Both the position numbers and the translations under genes were made by a program. Of a stretch of DNA of 64,000 nt, positions 29,467 through 41,000 are shown one piece after another (the stretch's first letter is position 1; each line of letters opens with the position of its first letter). The notes under the pieces were generated by a model that was not told the DNA's origin, ran no database searches, and saw nothing but the letters and a program-made list of their open reading frames with translations. Source of the DNA: Effrenium voratum (Eukaryota > Sar > Dinophyceae > Suessiales > Symbiodiniaceae); assembly GCA_963377175.1 (NCBI GenBank), contig CAUJNA010002724.1, forward strand, positions 801,918 through 865,917, in the 5' to 3' direction.

Positions 29467-29800
29467 AGCGGCTGCCAACTTCACCTGCCAACTTCTCATG
29501 CCAACTTGTCGAGAGTTACTTCACCTGCCAACTTCTCACGCCAACTTGTCGAGAGTTACTTCACCTGCCAACAACTTTTTGAGATTACTTCATGCCAACT
29601 CTCATGCCAACTTTCGAGAGTTACTTCACCTGCCTACTTCTCATGTCAACTTTTCGGAGTTATCTTCACTGCCAACTTCTCTCATGTCAACTTTTCGGCT
29701 GTTATCTCATTCTACTAAAAGCACAAGCTAATTCTGTCGGGTGTTACTTCACATATCCTAAAAACACAAGCTAACTTTTCTGTTCTACCTTCACATCTCG
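29467..29800 (+). repeat. 40-bp tandem array, part 1
   Basis: Degenerate copies of a unit around TTACTTCACCTGCCAACTTC followed by TCATGCCAACTTTTCGAGAG, about eight copies. The same family resumes at 30885 after the 73-bp array, so the two parts were probably once continuous. Confidence 0.8.
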
Positions 29801-29835
29801 ACTCTTAATTCTTCTTCTTTTTATGGCGGGGGTAG

Positions 29836-30500
29836 GCCCGACGGGAGCTTACGAAACGCACCCCTCTGCGGAGATCGTGCGTGTCGAAGCGCTCTCGCTG
29901 TGGCGCCGTGCGAATTTGTCTTGACCTCGAACCCTCTGCGGGATCCTGCGTGTCGAAGCGCTCTCGCTGTGGCGCCGTGCGAATTTGTCTTGAGCCGGCG
30001 AACCCTCTGCGGAGATCGTGCGTGTCGAAGCGCTCTCGCTGTGGCGCCGTGCGAATTTGTCTTGACCTTGGCGAACCCTCTGCGGAGATCGTGCGTGTCG
30101 AAGCGCTCTCGCTGTGGCGCCGTGCGAATTTGTCTTGAGCGCGGCGAACCCTCTGCGGAGATCGTGCGTGTCGAAGCGCTCTCGCTGTGGCGCCGTGCGA
30201 ATTTGTCTTGACCTTGGCGAACCCTCTGCGGAGATCGTGCGTGTCGAAGCGCTCTCGCTGTGGCGCCGTGCGAATTTGTCTTGACCTTGGCGAACCCTCT
30301 GCGGAGATCGTGCGTGTCGAAGCGCTCTCGCTGTGGCGCCGGGCGAATTTGTCTTGACCTTGGCGAACCCTCTGCGGAGATCGTGCGTGTCGAAGCGCTC
30401 TCGCTGTGGCGCCGTGCGAATTTGTCTTGACCTTGGCGAACCCTCTGCGGGGATCGTGCGTGTCGGATCGCTCTCGCTGTGGCGCCGTGCGATTTTCTTG
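29836..30500 (+). repeat. 73-bp tandem array, nine copies
   Basis: The word TGTCGAAGCG (or TGTCGGATCG in the last copy) recurs at 29882, 29951, 30023, 30096, 30169, 30242, 30315, 30388 and 30461: spacings 69, 72, then 73 throughout. The unit contains CTCTCGCTGTGGCGCCGTGC and AATTTGTCTTGACCTTGGCG. Seven central copies are almost identical. Since 73 is not a multiple of 3, the long open frames across it are not evidence of a protein. Confidence 0.9.
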
Positions 30501-30519
30501 CTCGCGAAACGGCTTTTGG

Positions 30520-30592
30520 AAGTTGTCTCGTGGTGTGCGCGCCTGCTTTCGCAATCCCGCGGTCCCGGGTTCGATTCCCCCCTGGTCCGCGG
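30520..30592 (+). other. tRNA-like sequence (degenerate, SINE-type)
   Basis: GGGTTCGATTCCCCCC near 30564-30580 fits a tRNA B-box/T-arm and CTGCTTTCGCA looks like an anticodon arm with TTC, but the T-stem does not pair (CCGGG with CCCCC) and no good acceptor stem is seen. A shorter similar piece lies at 31950-31982 (GTTCGATTCCCCCCGGGTCCGC). Probably tRNA-derived repeat fragments rather than a working gene. Confidence 0.4.
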
Positions 30593-30870
30593 CAGCTCCG
30601 GCTTGAAAATCGCAGCTTTTTAGTACAAACGTAGTACGCGGAGCGTGCTCCTGCAGCTCCGGCTGGAAAATCGCAACTTTTAAGTACAGACGTAGTACGC
30701 GGAGGCTGCTGCAGCTCCGGCTGGAAAATCGCACTTTTTAAGTACAGACGTAGTACGCGGAGCGTGCTCCCGCAGCTCCGGCTGGAATATCGCAACTTTT
30801 AGATACAAATGGCTGGAAAATCGCAACTGTAAATTGCAAATGTAGCACGCGGAGCGCCTCCGCCGCTCCA
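30588..30870 (+). repeat. About 62-bp tandem array, four to five copies
   Basis: Units begin CAGCTCCGGCTGGAAAATCG and contain TTTTAAGTACAGACGTAGTA with CGCGGAGCGTGCTCC. The last copy is degenerate. It lies directly after the tRNA-like piece. Confidence 0.8.
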
Positions 30871-30884
30871 GCTTTTTGAGGGTT

Positions 30885-31800
30885 AATTACTTCAACTGCC
30901 AGTTTCTCATGCCGAAACTTCGAGAATTACTTCACCTGCCAGCTTCTCATGCCACCTTTTCGAGAGTTACTTCACCTGCCAACTTCTCGTGCCAACTTTT
31001 CGAGGAGTTACTTCACCTGCAAGCTTATCATGCCAACTTTTCGAGAGTTACTACACCTGCGAGCTTCTCATGCAAACTTTTCGAGAATTACTTTACCTGC
31101 CAACTTCTCATGCCAACTTTTCGAGAAATACTTTACCTGCCAACCTCTCGTGGCAACTTCACCTGCCAACTTTTCGAGAATTACTTCACCTGCCAACTTC
31201 TCATGCCAACTTTTCGAGAAATACTTTATCTGCCAACCTCTCGTGGCAACTTTTCGCAAAATTACTTCACCAGCCAGCTTCTCATGCCAACTTTTCGAGA
31301 GGTACTTCACCTGCCAACATCGCCTGCCAACTTTTCGAGAGTTACTTCGCCTGCCAACTTCTCGCGCCAACTTTTCGAGAATTACTTCGCCTGCCAACTT
31401 CTCATGCTAACTTTTCGAAAGTTACTTCACCTGCCTGCTTCTCACGCCAACTTTTCGAGAGTTACTTCACGCGCCATCTTCTCGTGCCAACTTTTCGAGA
31501 ATTACTTCACCTGCCAGCTTCTCACGCCAACTTTTCGAGAGTTACTTCACCTGCCAGCTTCTCATGCCAACTCTTTGAGAGTTATTTCACCTGCCAACTT
31601 CTCATGCCAACTTTTCTCTTGAGTTACTTCGCCTGCCAACTTCTCATGTCAACTTTGCGAGAATTACTTCACCCGCCAACTTTGCCAGCCAACTAATCGA
31701 GAGTTACTTAACCTGCCAGCTTCTCATGCCAACTTTTTGAGAATTGCTTTGCCTGCCAACTCCTCATGCTAACTTTGCGAGAGTTACCTCACCTGCATCA
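30885..31800 (+). repeat. 40-bp tandem array, part 2
   Basis: More than 20 copies of TTACTTCACCTGCCAACTTC plus TCATGCCAACTTTTCGAGAG with point changes (CATGCC/CGTGCC, GAGAG/GAGAA). It gives three overlapping open frames of shared peptides (for example LLHLPTSHANFSR), as expected of a repeat without stops, not of a gene. Confidence 0.9.
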
Positions 31801-32049
31801 ACTTGCCTCTATGCTTCCGGGCCACTCGTCGTCTAGTTTTTTTTTTTTTTTGGGGGGGGTGGGGGGTCACGGTAGTCCCACTCGGGTGATTCTAAGACGC
31901 TTCACTAAATCTGTTCATTGTGCGTCCTTGCGCAACTCAGTTTGTCAAAAACATTGGGGTGTTCGATTCCCCCCGGGTCCGCTTTCGCATCCTTAGCAGC
32001 TCCAGCGGCACATCGCCAGCATCACTTGCATCAGCCGCATCAGCGCCTG
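31801..32049. other. Junction between arrays, with tRNA-like piece
   Basis: Contains a T-run/G-run at 31838-31866 and a B-box-like GTTCGATTCCCCCC near 31962-31975. No gene seen. Confidence 0.5.
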
Positions 32050-35000
32050 CCAATGCCGTTGAGATCCTTTGCCACCCTGTTCCCTGTTGAGATCCATTCC
32101 CCCCTTCCCTTTAAGGCCTTATCCAGATCTTCTCCCTTTTCCTTCGGCTAAAGATTGTTTCCCCACTTTCCGTGTGTGATGATCCTTGGCCCTACAGCCT
32201 TTCCGCCCCTGCAGGCCTTCCCCCCCCCTGAGATGGCTTCTCCCTTGTTCTTTTCTCACCGATCTTCTCCCTTTTCTCCTCCCTTTCCTCCCGAAGATCT
32301 TTTGCCAACACATTTTTCCCTGTTGAGATTCATTCCTCCCCTTTCCCCCCTAAGGGGGTTGATTCTCATTCTTCTCCCTTTCCCTCTCCTAATATCTATT
32401 CCCCCCCTTTCCGCTGGCTCAGATCCTTTCGCCCCTCTTTTCCCCCCTAAGGGCTTTCCCCCCGAGATCTTCTCCCTTTTCCTCCCTAAGATCTTGATGC
32501 TGGGGATGTTGCCCATGCTGGTGAAGGAAATGAAGGGGAAAGGGGGAAAGGATCTCAACAGCGAAAGGGGGGGAAAGATCTCAGGGAGGAAAGGGAGAAG
32601 ATCTTGGGAAAAAATGCCTTAAAAGGGAAAGGGGGGAAAAGATCTTTGGGAGGAAAAGGGAAATCTTTCTCGGGGGGAACAGGCCCTAAGGGGCAATCGG
32701 GGGGACAGGATCTCAATCGGGAAAGGGGGAAAAAGACTTTGGGAAGAAGGGGGGAAAAGATCTTAGGGAGGCAAAGGGAGACGAACTCAGGGAAAAGGAC
32801 TTAGGGAGGAAAGGGGGGGAAAGATCTTTAGAAGGAAAAGGGGGGAAATAAATGATCTCAACAAGGAACTGGGGGGGGGGAAAGATCTTAGGGAGGAAAG
32901 GCAGAAGATCTGGGGCAAAAAGGCCTTAGGGGGGAAAGGGGAGAAATGATCTCAACAGGGAAAGGGGTGGAAAAGATCTTAGGGAGGAAAGGGAGAAGAT
33001 CTGGGGAAAAAAGGCAACCAGGGAAAGGGGGGAAAAGATCTTAGCAAGGAAAAGGGAGAAGCTCTCAGGGGGGGAAAGGCCTTGGGAGGGAAAGGGGGGA
33101 AAGGATCTCAACAGGGAAAGGGTGGGAAAGATCTTAGGGAGGAAATGGGGGGGGGGGGGGGGGGGGGAAGAGATCTTAGGGAGGAAAAGGGAGACGATCT
33201 CAGCGGGGGAAAAGGCCTTAGGGGGAAATGGGGGGAAAGGATCTCAACCGGGGGAAAAGATCTTGGGGAGGAAAAGGGAGAAGATCTCAGGGGGGGAAAG
33301 GCCTTCAGGCTTTCCCGGGGTGAAAGGAGCTCAACACAGGGAAAGGTGGTAGAAGATCCTAGGGGGAGGAAAAGGGGGGAAAGGGGGATAGGATCTCAAC
33401 CAAGGGAAAAAGATCTTAGGGCGGGACAAGGAGAAGATCTCAGGGGGGGGAAAGGCCTTAGGGGGGAAAGGGGGGAAAGGATCTCAACAGCGAAAGGGGG
33501 CAAAGGATCTTAGGGAGGAAAAGGGAGAAGATCTTGGGGGGGAAAACGCCTTAGGGGGGAAAGGGCGGGAAAGGATCTCAACAAGAAAAGGGGGGAAAAG
33601 ATCTTAGGAAGGAAAAGGGGGAAGATCGCGGGGGGAAAAAAGGCCTTAGGGGGGAAAGGAGGGAAAGGATCTCAACAGGGCGAGGGGGGAAAATATCGTA
33701 GGGAGGAAAAGGGACAAACTCGGAGGGGGAAAGGGGGAATGGATCTCAACAGGGAAAGGTGGCAAAAGATCTTAGGGAGGAAAAGGGAGAAGATCTCAGG
33801 GAGGGAAAGGCCTTACGGGGGAAAGGGGGGACAGGATCTGAGCAGGGAAAGGAAGGGAAAGATCTTAGGGAGGAAAGGGAGAAGATCTGGGGGCAAAGGC
33901 CTTAGGGGGGAAAGGGGAGAAATGATCTCAACAGGGAAAGGGGTGGAAAGGATCTTAGGGAGGAAAGGGAGAAGATCTGGGGGAAAAAAGGCCAACAGGG
34001 AAAGGGGGGAAAAGATCTTAGGAAGGAAAAGGGAGAAGCTCTCAGGGGGGGAAAGGCCTTAGGGGGGAAAGGGGGAAAAGGATCTCAGCAAGCAGGGAAA
34101 GGGGGGAAACAATCTTAGGAAGGAAAGGGGGGGGAAGGTCTTAGGGAGGAAAGGGAGAAGATCTGGGAGAAAAGGACTCAGGGGGGAAAGCCCAACAGGG
34201 AAAGGGGGAAAAGATCTTAGGAAGGAAAAGGGAGAAGCTCTCAAGTGGGGAAAGGCCTTGGGAGGGAAAGGGGGGGAAGGATCTCAACAGGGAAAGGGTG
34301 GGAAAGATCTTAGGGAGGAAAGGGGGGGAAGATCTTAGGGAGGAAAGGGAGAAGATCTGGGAGAAAAGGGGGGGGGAAGATCTTAGGGAGGATAGGGAGA
34401 CGATCTGGGAAGGTTATGAAAGCCTAACAGGGAAAGGGGGAAAAGATCTTCGGAGGAAATGGAGAAGCTCTGGGGGAAAAAAGGCCAGGGGGAAAGGGAG
34501 ATCTCAGCAGGGAAAGGGGGGGAAAGATCTTAGGGAGGAAAGGGAGAAGATCCCAGGCAGGGAAAAGGCCTTAGGGGGGAAAGGGGGAAAGGATCTCAAC
34601 AGGGAAAGGGGGCAAAGGATCTTCGGGAGGAAAAGGGAGAAGATCTGAAAGGCCTTAGGGGGAAAAGGGGGAAAGGAGCTCAACAGGGAAAGGTGGGAGA
34701 AGATCCTAGGGAGGAAAAGGGAGAAGATCTTGGGGGGAAAGGGGGAAAGGATCTCAACCAAGGGAAAAGATCTTGGGGAGGACAAGGGAGAAGATCTCAG
34801 GGGGGAGAAGGCCGCCTTAGGGGGGAAAGAGGGGAAAGGACTCAACAGGGAAAGGGGGCAAAGGATCTTAGGGAGGAAAAGGGAGACGATCTTGGGGGGG
34901 GAAAACGCCTTTGGGGAAAGGGGGAAAGATCTCAACAGGGAAAGGGGGGGAAGATCTCAGGGAGGAAAGGAGAAGATCTGGGGCAAAAATGCCTTAAGGG

Positions 35001-37740
35001 GGAAAGGGGAGAAGGAAAAGGGAAATCTTTCTCGGGGGGAACAGGCCCTAAGGGGCAATGGGGGGACAGGATCTCAGGGAAAGGGGTGGAAAAGATCTTA
35101 GGGAGGAAAGGGAGAAGATCTGGGGAAAAAAGGCCAACAGGGAAAGGGGGGAAAAGATCTTAGGGAGGAGGAAAAGGGAAAAAAGGCCAACAGGGAAAGG
35201 GGGGAAAAGATCTTAGGAAGGAAAAGCGAGAAGCTCTCAGGGGGGAAAGGCCTTGGGAGGGAAAGGGGGGAAAGGATCTCAACAGGGAAAGGGTGGGAAA
35301 GATCTTAGGGAGGAAAGGGGGGGGAAGATCTTAGGGAGGAAAGGGAGAAGATCTGGGAGAAAAGGACTTAGGGGGGAAAGCCCAACAGGGAAAGGGGGGA
35401 AAAGATCTTAGGAAGGAAAAGGGAGAAGCTCTCAGGGGGGGGAAAGGCCTTAAGGCTTTCCCGGGGAAAGGAGCTCAACAGGGAAAGGTGGGAGAAGATC
35501 CTAGGGAGGAAAAGGGGGGAAAGGGGGATAGGATCTCAACCAAGGGAAAAGATCTTGGGGAGGACAAGGGAGAAGATCTCAGGGGGGGAAAGGCCTTAGG
35601 GGGGAAAGGGGGGAAAGGATCTCAACAGGGAAAGGGGGCAAAGGATCTTAGGGAGGAAAAGGGAGAACATCTTGGGGGGGAAAACGCCTTAGGGGGGAAA
35701 GGGCGGGAAAGGATCTCAACAAGGAAAGGGGGGAAAAGATCTTAGGAAGGAAAAGGGGGAAGATCGCGGGGGGAAAAAAGGCCTTAGGGGGGAAAGGAGG
35801 GAAAGGATCTCAACAGGGAGAGGGGGGAAAACATCGTAGGGAGGAAAAGGGAAAAACTCAGAGGGAGAAAGGGCCTTAGGGGGGAAAGGGGGAATGGATC
35901 TCAACAGGGAAAGGTGGCAAAAGATCTTAGGGAGGAAAAGGGAGAAGATCTCAGGGGGGGAAAGGCCTTAGGGGGGAAAGGGGGGAAAGGATCTGAGCAG
36001 GGAAAGGGGGGGAAAGATCTTAGGGAGGAAAGGGAGAAGATCTGGGGGCAAAGGCCTTAGGGGGGAAAGGGGAGAAATGATCTCAACAGGGAAAGGGGTG
36101 GAAAAGATCTTAGGGAGGAAAGGGAGAAGATCTGGGGGAAAAAAGGCCAACAGGGAAAGGGGGGAAAGATCTAAGGAAGGAAAAGGGAGAAGCTCTCAGG
36201 GGGGAAAGGCCTCAGGGGGGAAAGGGTGGGAAGGATCTCAACAGGGAAAGGGGGGAAACAATCTTAGGAAGGAAAGGGGGGGGAAGATCTTAGGGAGGAA
36301 AGGGAGAAGATCTGGGAGAAAAGGACTTAGGGGGGAAAGCCCAACAGGGAAAGGGGGGAAAAGATCTTAGGAAGGAAAAGGGAGAAGCTCTCAGGGGGGG
36401 GAAAGGCCTTGGGAGGGAAAGGGGGGAAAGGATCTCAACAGGGAAAGGGTGGGAAAGATCTTAAGGAGGAAAGGGGGGGGAAGATCTTAGGGAGGAAAGG
36501 GAGACGAAAAAGGACTTAGGGGGGAAAGCTCAACAGGGAAAGGGGTGGAAAAGATCTTAGGGAAGGAAAGGGAGAAGCTCTCAGGGGGAAAAAAGGCCAA
36601 CAGGGAAAGGGGGGAAAGATCTGAGGAAAGGGAAAAGATCCCAGGCAGGGAAAAGGCCTTAGGGCGGAAAGGGGGAAAGGATCTCAACAGGGAAAGGGGG
36701 CAAAGGATCTTCGGGAGGAAAAGGGAGAAGATCTGAAAAGGCCTTAGGGGGAAAAGGGGGAAAGGAGCTCAACAGGGAAAGGTGGGAGAGGATCCTAGGG
36801 AGGAAAAGGGAGAAGATCTTGGGGGGAAAGGGGGAAAGGATCTCAACCAAGGGAAAAGATCTTGGGGAGGACAAGGGAGAAGATCTCAGGGGGGGAAAGG
36901 CCTTAGGGGGGAAAGAGGGGAAAGGACCTCAACAGGGAAAGGGGGCAAAGGATCTTAGGGAGGAAAAGGGAGAAGATCTTGGGGGGGAAAACGCCTTAGG
37001 GGGGAAAGGGCGGGAAAGGATCTCAACAAGGAAAGGGGGGAAAAGATCTTAGGAAGGAAAAGGGGGAAGATCGCGGGGGGAAAAAAGGCCTTAGGGGGGA
37101 AAGGAGGGAAAGGATCTCAACAGGGAGAGGGGGGAAACATCGTAGGGAGGAAAAGGGAAAAACTCAGAGGGAGAAAGGGCCTTAGGGGGGAAAGGGGAGA
37201 AATGATCTCAACAGGGAAAGTGGAAAAGATCTTAGGGAGGAAAGGGAGAAGATCTGGGGGAAAAAAGGCCAACAGGGAAACGGGGGAAAGATCAAAGGAA
37301 GGAAAAGGGAGAAGCTCTCAGGGGGGGAAAGGAGGGGGGAAAGGAAGGATCTCAACAGGGAAAGGGGGGAAAATCTTAGGAAGGAAAAGGATCTTAAGGA
37401 GGAATATGGAGAAGATCTCAGCGGGGGGAAAGGCCGTAGGGGGGAAAGGGGGGAAAGGATCTCAACAGGGAAAGGGGGGGAAAGATCTCAGGGAGGAAAG
37501 GGAAAAGATCCCAGGGAGGAAAAGGCCGTAGGGGGGAAAGTGGGGGAAAGGGAGGAAAAGGGAGAAGATCTCAGGGGGGAAAAGGCCTTAGGGGGGAAAG
37601 GGGGGAAAGGATCTCAACAGGGAGAGGGGGGAAAACATCTTAGGGAGGAAAAGGGGAAAAATCAGAGGGAGAAAAGGCCTTAGGGCGGAAAGGGGGAATG
37701 GATCTCAACAAAGAAAGGGGGGCAAAAATCTCAGAGGGAA
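32050..37740. repeat. Purine-rich satellite array with internal polarity switch
   Basis: About 32530-37740 is a G/A-only-biased tandem array on the plus strand, with a unit of about 91-94 bp built from sub-blocks that each end in palindromic words: AAGATCTTAGGGAGGAAAAG, GAGAAGATCTCAGG, AAAGGCCTTAGG and GGATCTCAACAGGG. About 32050-32510 carries the reverse complement (CCTTTCCCC, AGATCTTCTCCC, AAGGCCTT), so the orientation flips near 32490-32545 around a non-repeat sequence (GATGCTGGGGATGTTGCCCA). Long open frames here are products of repeat composition. Confidence 0.9.
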
Positions 37741-37939
37741 GGGGGCAAGGGGACAATTCCAAAGGGACGCAAATAAGAAAGCAGGCCTGTAATGTCGGCG
37801 GCCTGAGCCGGAGGCGTTAAAATAGAACCCATGGACGCATGGACTCAAACCTGCGGTCCAATTCTTAATTTTGACGCCCACATGGGTCCCTGGTCTTTTT
37901 TCCCTGACCGCAGTCTTTGGGAACGCATCGTCTTCGCTG

Positions 37940-38040
37940 GACTCCGCCTCTCGCTTTGCCCGCAGCTCTCGGCGATCCACAGCGCGTTGCGATCCTCGTC
38001 CAGCTGCGCCTCGCGTCCCGCGTCCCGAGCGCGGCGCGGG
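37940..38040 (-). CDS. Candidate coiled-coil exon (host)
   Basis: GC-rich stretch whose minus-strand frame reads helix-forming, charged peptide (SQRAVDRRELRAKREAESSED). Flanking DNA is low-complexity and does not continue the frame. It is one of several such stretches, all on the minus strand, between here and 61.2 kb. Splice sites not defined. Confidence 0.3.
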
Positions 38041-41000
38041 GCGACTTTTCTGGGCTCGGGGCGGGGACACTTCCTTTGTGGTGGTGCCGAAAATAGGGGG
38101 ACCCCCCCAAAAAAAAAGGAGAATAGGACACGGAACCCCCAAAAAAACTGAGGACATTCCTTGTGGTTTGCCCCGGTTGAGTTACCGACAAAAGAAAAAA
38201 GCGGCACACCCAAACAGACGATCCAAACAGACGATCCTAAGACTACCTTTCCGCAAGCCCCGTAAAGCCGGTTCAAGGGGCTCCTGAGCTTCAATTCGCT
38301 CGCGTTGGCCCCAAAGATGGAAGCTATGGGCTTTTCACAATCTACTTTTACAGCCCATTCACACCAAACCCTCCCCCCTCCCCCCCAAAACAAAAAAAGA
38401 AGAGGAAAAAAGAACAACAAAAACATCTTAAACTTCAAATGTGTCGGAGCAACCGCCTCTTGGATAAGATCTCCTTGGGGGATGGGACTTGTCCCCCCAA
38501 ACCACCCCCCCCAAGGCCCCGGCGTTCTCGGCGCCGGAGAAGAAGAAGGCCTTGCGGATCCCGAACGACATCCGAAGCGTAACACCAACTTTTGCTGGGC
38601 TGCCCTCAGATCCCGCGCTAAAAGTTTAACTTTTAGGGGGTTAAATGGAAGCTATCTGGAAGCTATCACCAAACACTAAAAGGCTAAAAAGCTAAGGAAC
38701 CGGATGGCTGGGAGCCACCAAGTTTGGTATTGAACAGCCATGTGGGGGTGGACCAATGTTCTGTTCACGGCCCCTAAATGACCATGGGTGTCTTTTTTCC
38801 TATTTAGTGGTTGAAATATAATATTTGGAGTGGTTTTCCCAATGATTATCAATCTTGTATACAGGACCTTTTGGTCAACCTCCATGTGCGAAGCCACAAA
38901 AAGCCCTTAAACAACAAGGGGGGGGGATTCGGTCAGAGCCAAGCAAGAAAAACCTAGGCGACAACGTCTTGCCTGAGGAGGTTCGCGTGCCAAGGGCGGT
39001 TACACCACATAAACATCTTCCGAGTTCTCTCTGGGACACATGTTTCCTTGCTGGTACAAAAAACAAAAAAAACGATTGCTGCGACCTGTTTCATCAAAAG
39101 GCTGCGACAAAAAGAAACATGATTTGAGCCATCCAGTTTGTTTGTTGCTGCACAATCGGTTTTGTCATCTTTTGGGGCTGCTGGATCCAAGCGAGAAAAA
39201 AATGGTAAGGATGAGCAAAGTGGCTATGTCTCAAAATGGGGGAACCCCCAACATGGGTGTTGTCCTTTTGGCCACCCTTTTTGACCAACCCAAAAAGGGT
39301 ACCCTCAAAACAACCAATTGGACACCCCCCAAGTATTGTCCATGGCTGTCCCCGAAAAGGGCCTTGGCCTTGTGGAAATTCCGGCAAGTGGATGTGTTGT
39401 TCAGGTCCCTTACTCTTTCACCAAGGTCAACAGGTGCGTGCAAATCTGGGCCAGCTTGGCATCTATACTGGGGGGTTTTTGGATGTGGTGCGGGGCGGAA
39501 CTAAAATCACAGGTATTCTCCCCTGCATCACAAGAGGAACTCACCTGGTCCGAAAAGGGACGTTCAAACTGACAAGAAAGTAGAGAAACAACGACGTAAA
39601 GCCGGAAAACAATGACTCAAAGAAGAAACACAATGACTTCAAGTAGAAAACGAGGAGGGGAAAAAGAAAACTGCAAATTTCCGGGTGTCTGTCCGCCTCA
39701 CTTCCTCGCATCGCTTCCCTCACATCGAAGCCAAGCTATGCCGCCTCCCGGCGCAGCAGCCCAGGGGAGTTCTCGCGCACGCGGCCGGCGCTGTCCACGT
39801 GGCGGCTCACAGAGGCCGCACCTGAGGCTCCAAAACAACGGTCGGGGGGAGGGGAGGGGGGGGGGATGTTCGGGGGGGGGGGGGGAGTGTTTGCGGGGGT
39901 AAAAAAAGTGTTTGACAAAGGAGGACACGGGGTTGCCCAAGGTTTCTCAAAGGAAGTGGTCCGGTTTCAAACATCTACGGCTCACAACGCGATTTTCAAC
40001 ATGGCCAAGGTGCCATCCCCCACAAGGGGTGTGAACCAACCAAAAAGGTTGGTGCAACAAAAACGAGTGTTACCCTCTTTCCAAGCATGGAAGTGGACAA
40101 AGGGCTTCCCTGAAAGGAGAGTAGTCTTGCAAAACCCGTCTGTCAGCTTCCATGACTGTTGAAGGGAGGGTCACAAACCCACAAAACACAGACACACAAA
40201 CACACCCCATTAGGCAGATCTTGATACCGGCTGGAAAGCAGTTGAATGGGTGGAGATGTCGTTCGAGATGTGGTGTTTGTTCTTGTTTTCCTCTTGTCCA
40301 AGTTCAATCATTCCTTCTCTGAGATTCGCAGTGGAACCATTTTCCAGTACAGTAGGTTGGTAACCAAGGGGACCACCCTGTGAATAGTAAAAGGACATCG
40401 AATCGCGAAACACCTACCACAGGACTCACTGGGTAGTATCTGGGCAATCGAACATGAGCTCGAAACTTCATTTGAGTTCCTCACCTACAACTGGTTCAAG
40501 CGATGTGCAAAAACTGGATGTTGAATGGCCAGCTTAGACCCCTATTCATCCCAAAGGACGGAGAGGGGAACGCCGGAGATCTGGATCCAAATAGAGGACA
40601 CCTTTTGAACCAGGGGTTTCGCTTCGCTTGCAATCTGTGGGTGTTCCGTTTTCCCCTCAAAAAGGATGCGCCCTTCTGGCCTTCCTTTGAGCCAAGCCAA
40701 AGAAGAGTAGCCTCAAAAAGAAAGACACTCACACATTTACCCCAAAAACGGTGCCCTTGTGACTCCTGGGTTGTTGACTCATACCCCTCTTGAAGCCCAA
40801 GAAACCCTCCATGCTTTGGCAGGGAAAAAAAAGAAACACGGAGGTGGCAGCGGCCCTTACATAACGGCTGCGAACAAAAAGAAGATCCGAGCTCAACAGG
40901 TTTTTTGCTTCTCGTTGGCCTTTGAGCTTCCAATCATTCCAAACAGCGCATTCCCGACATCGGGCGAAGGTGACCATCCGGCACTAAGTACACCGGCGCA

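Noticed and set aside
29830..30734. About 310-residue minus-strand frames with THDLRRGFAKVKTNSHGA-type repeats
   Set aside because: Direct translation of the 73-bp tandem array; the same peptides appear shifted between frames.
29467..31800. Regular repeats that could suggest a CRISPR array
   Set aside because: Units are tandem without unique spacers, and the context is eukaryotic with no cas genes.
32100..37700. Many open frames with Gly/Lys/Arg-rich products
   Set aside because: They arise from a purine-only tandem repeat lacking stops and occur in several frames.
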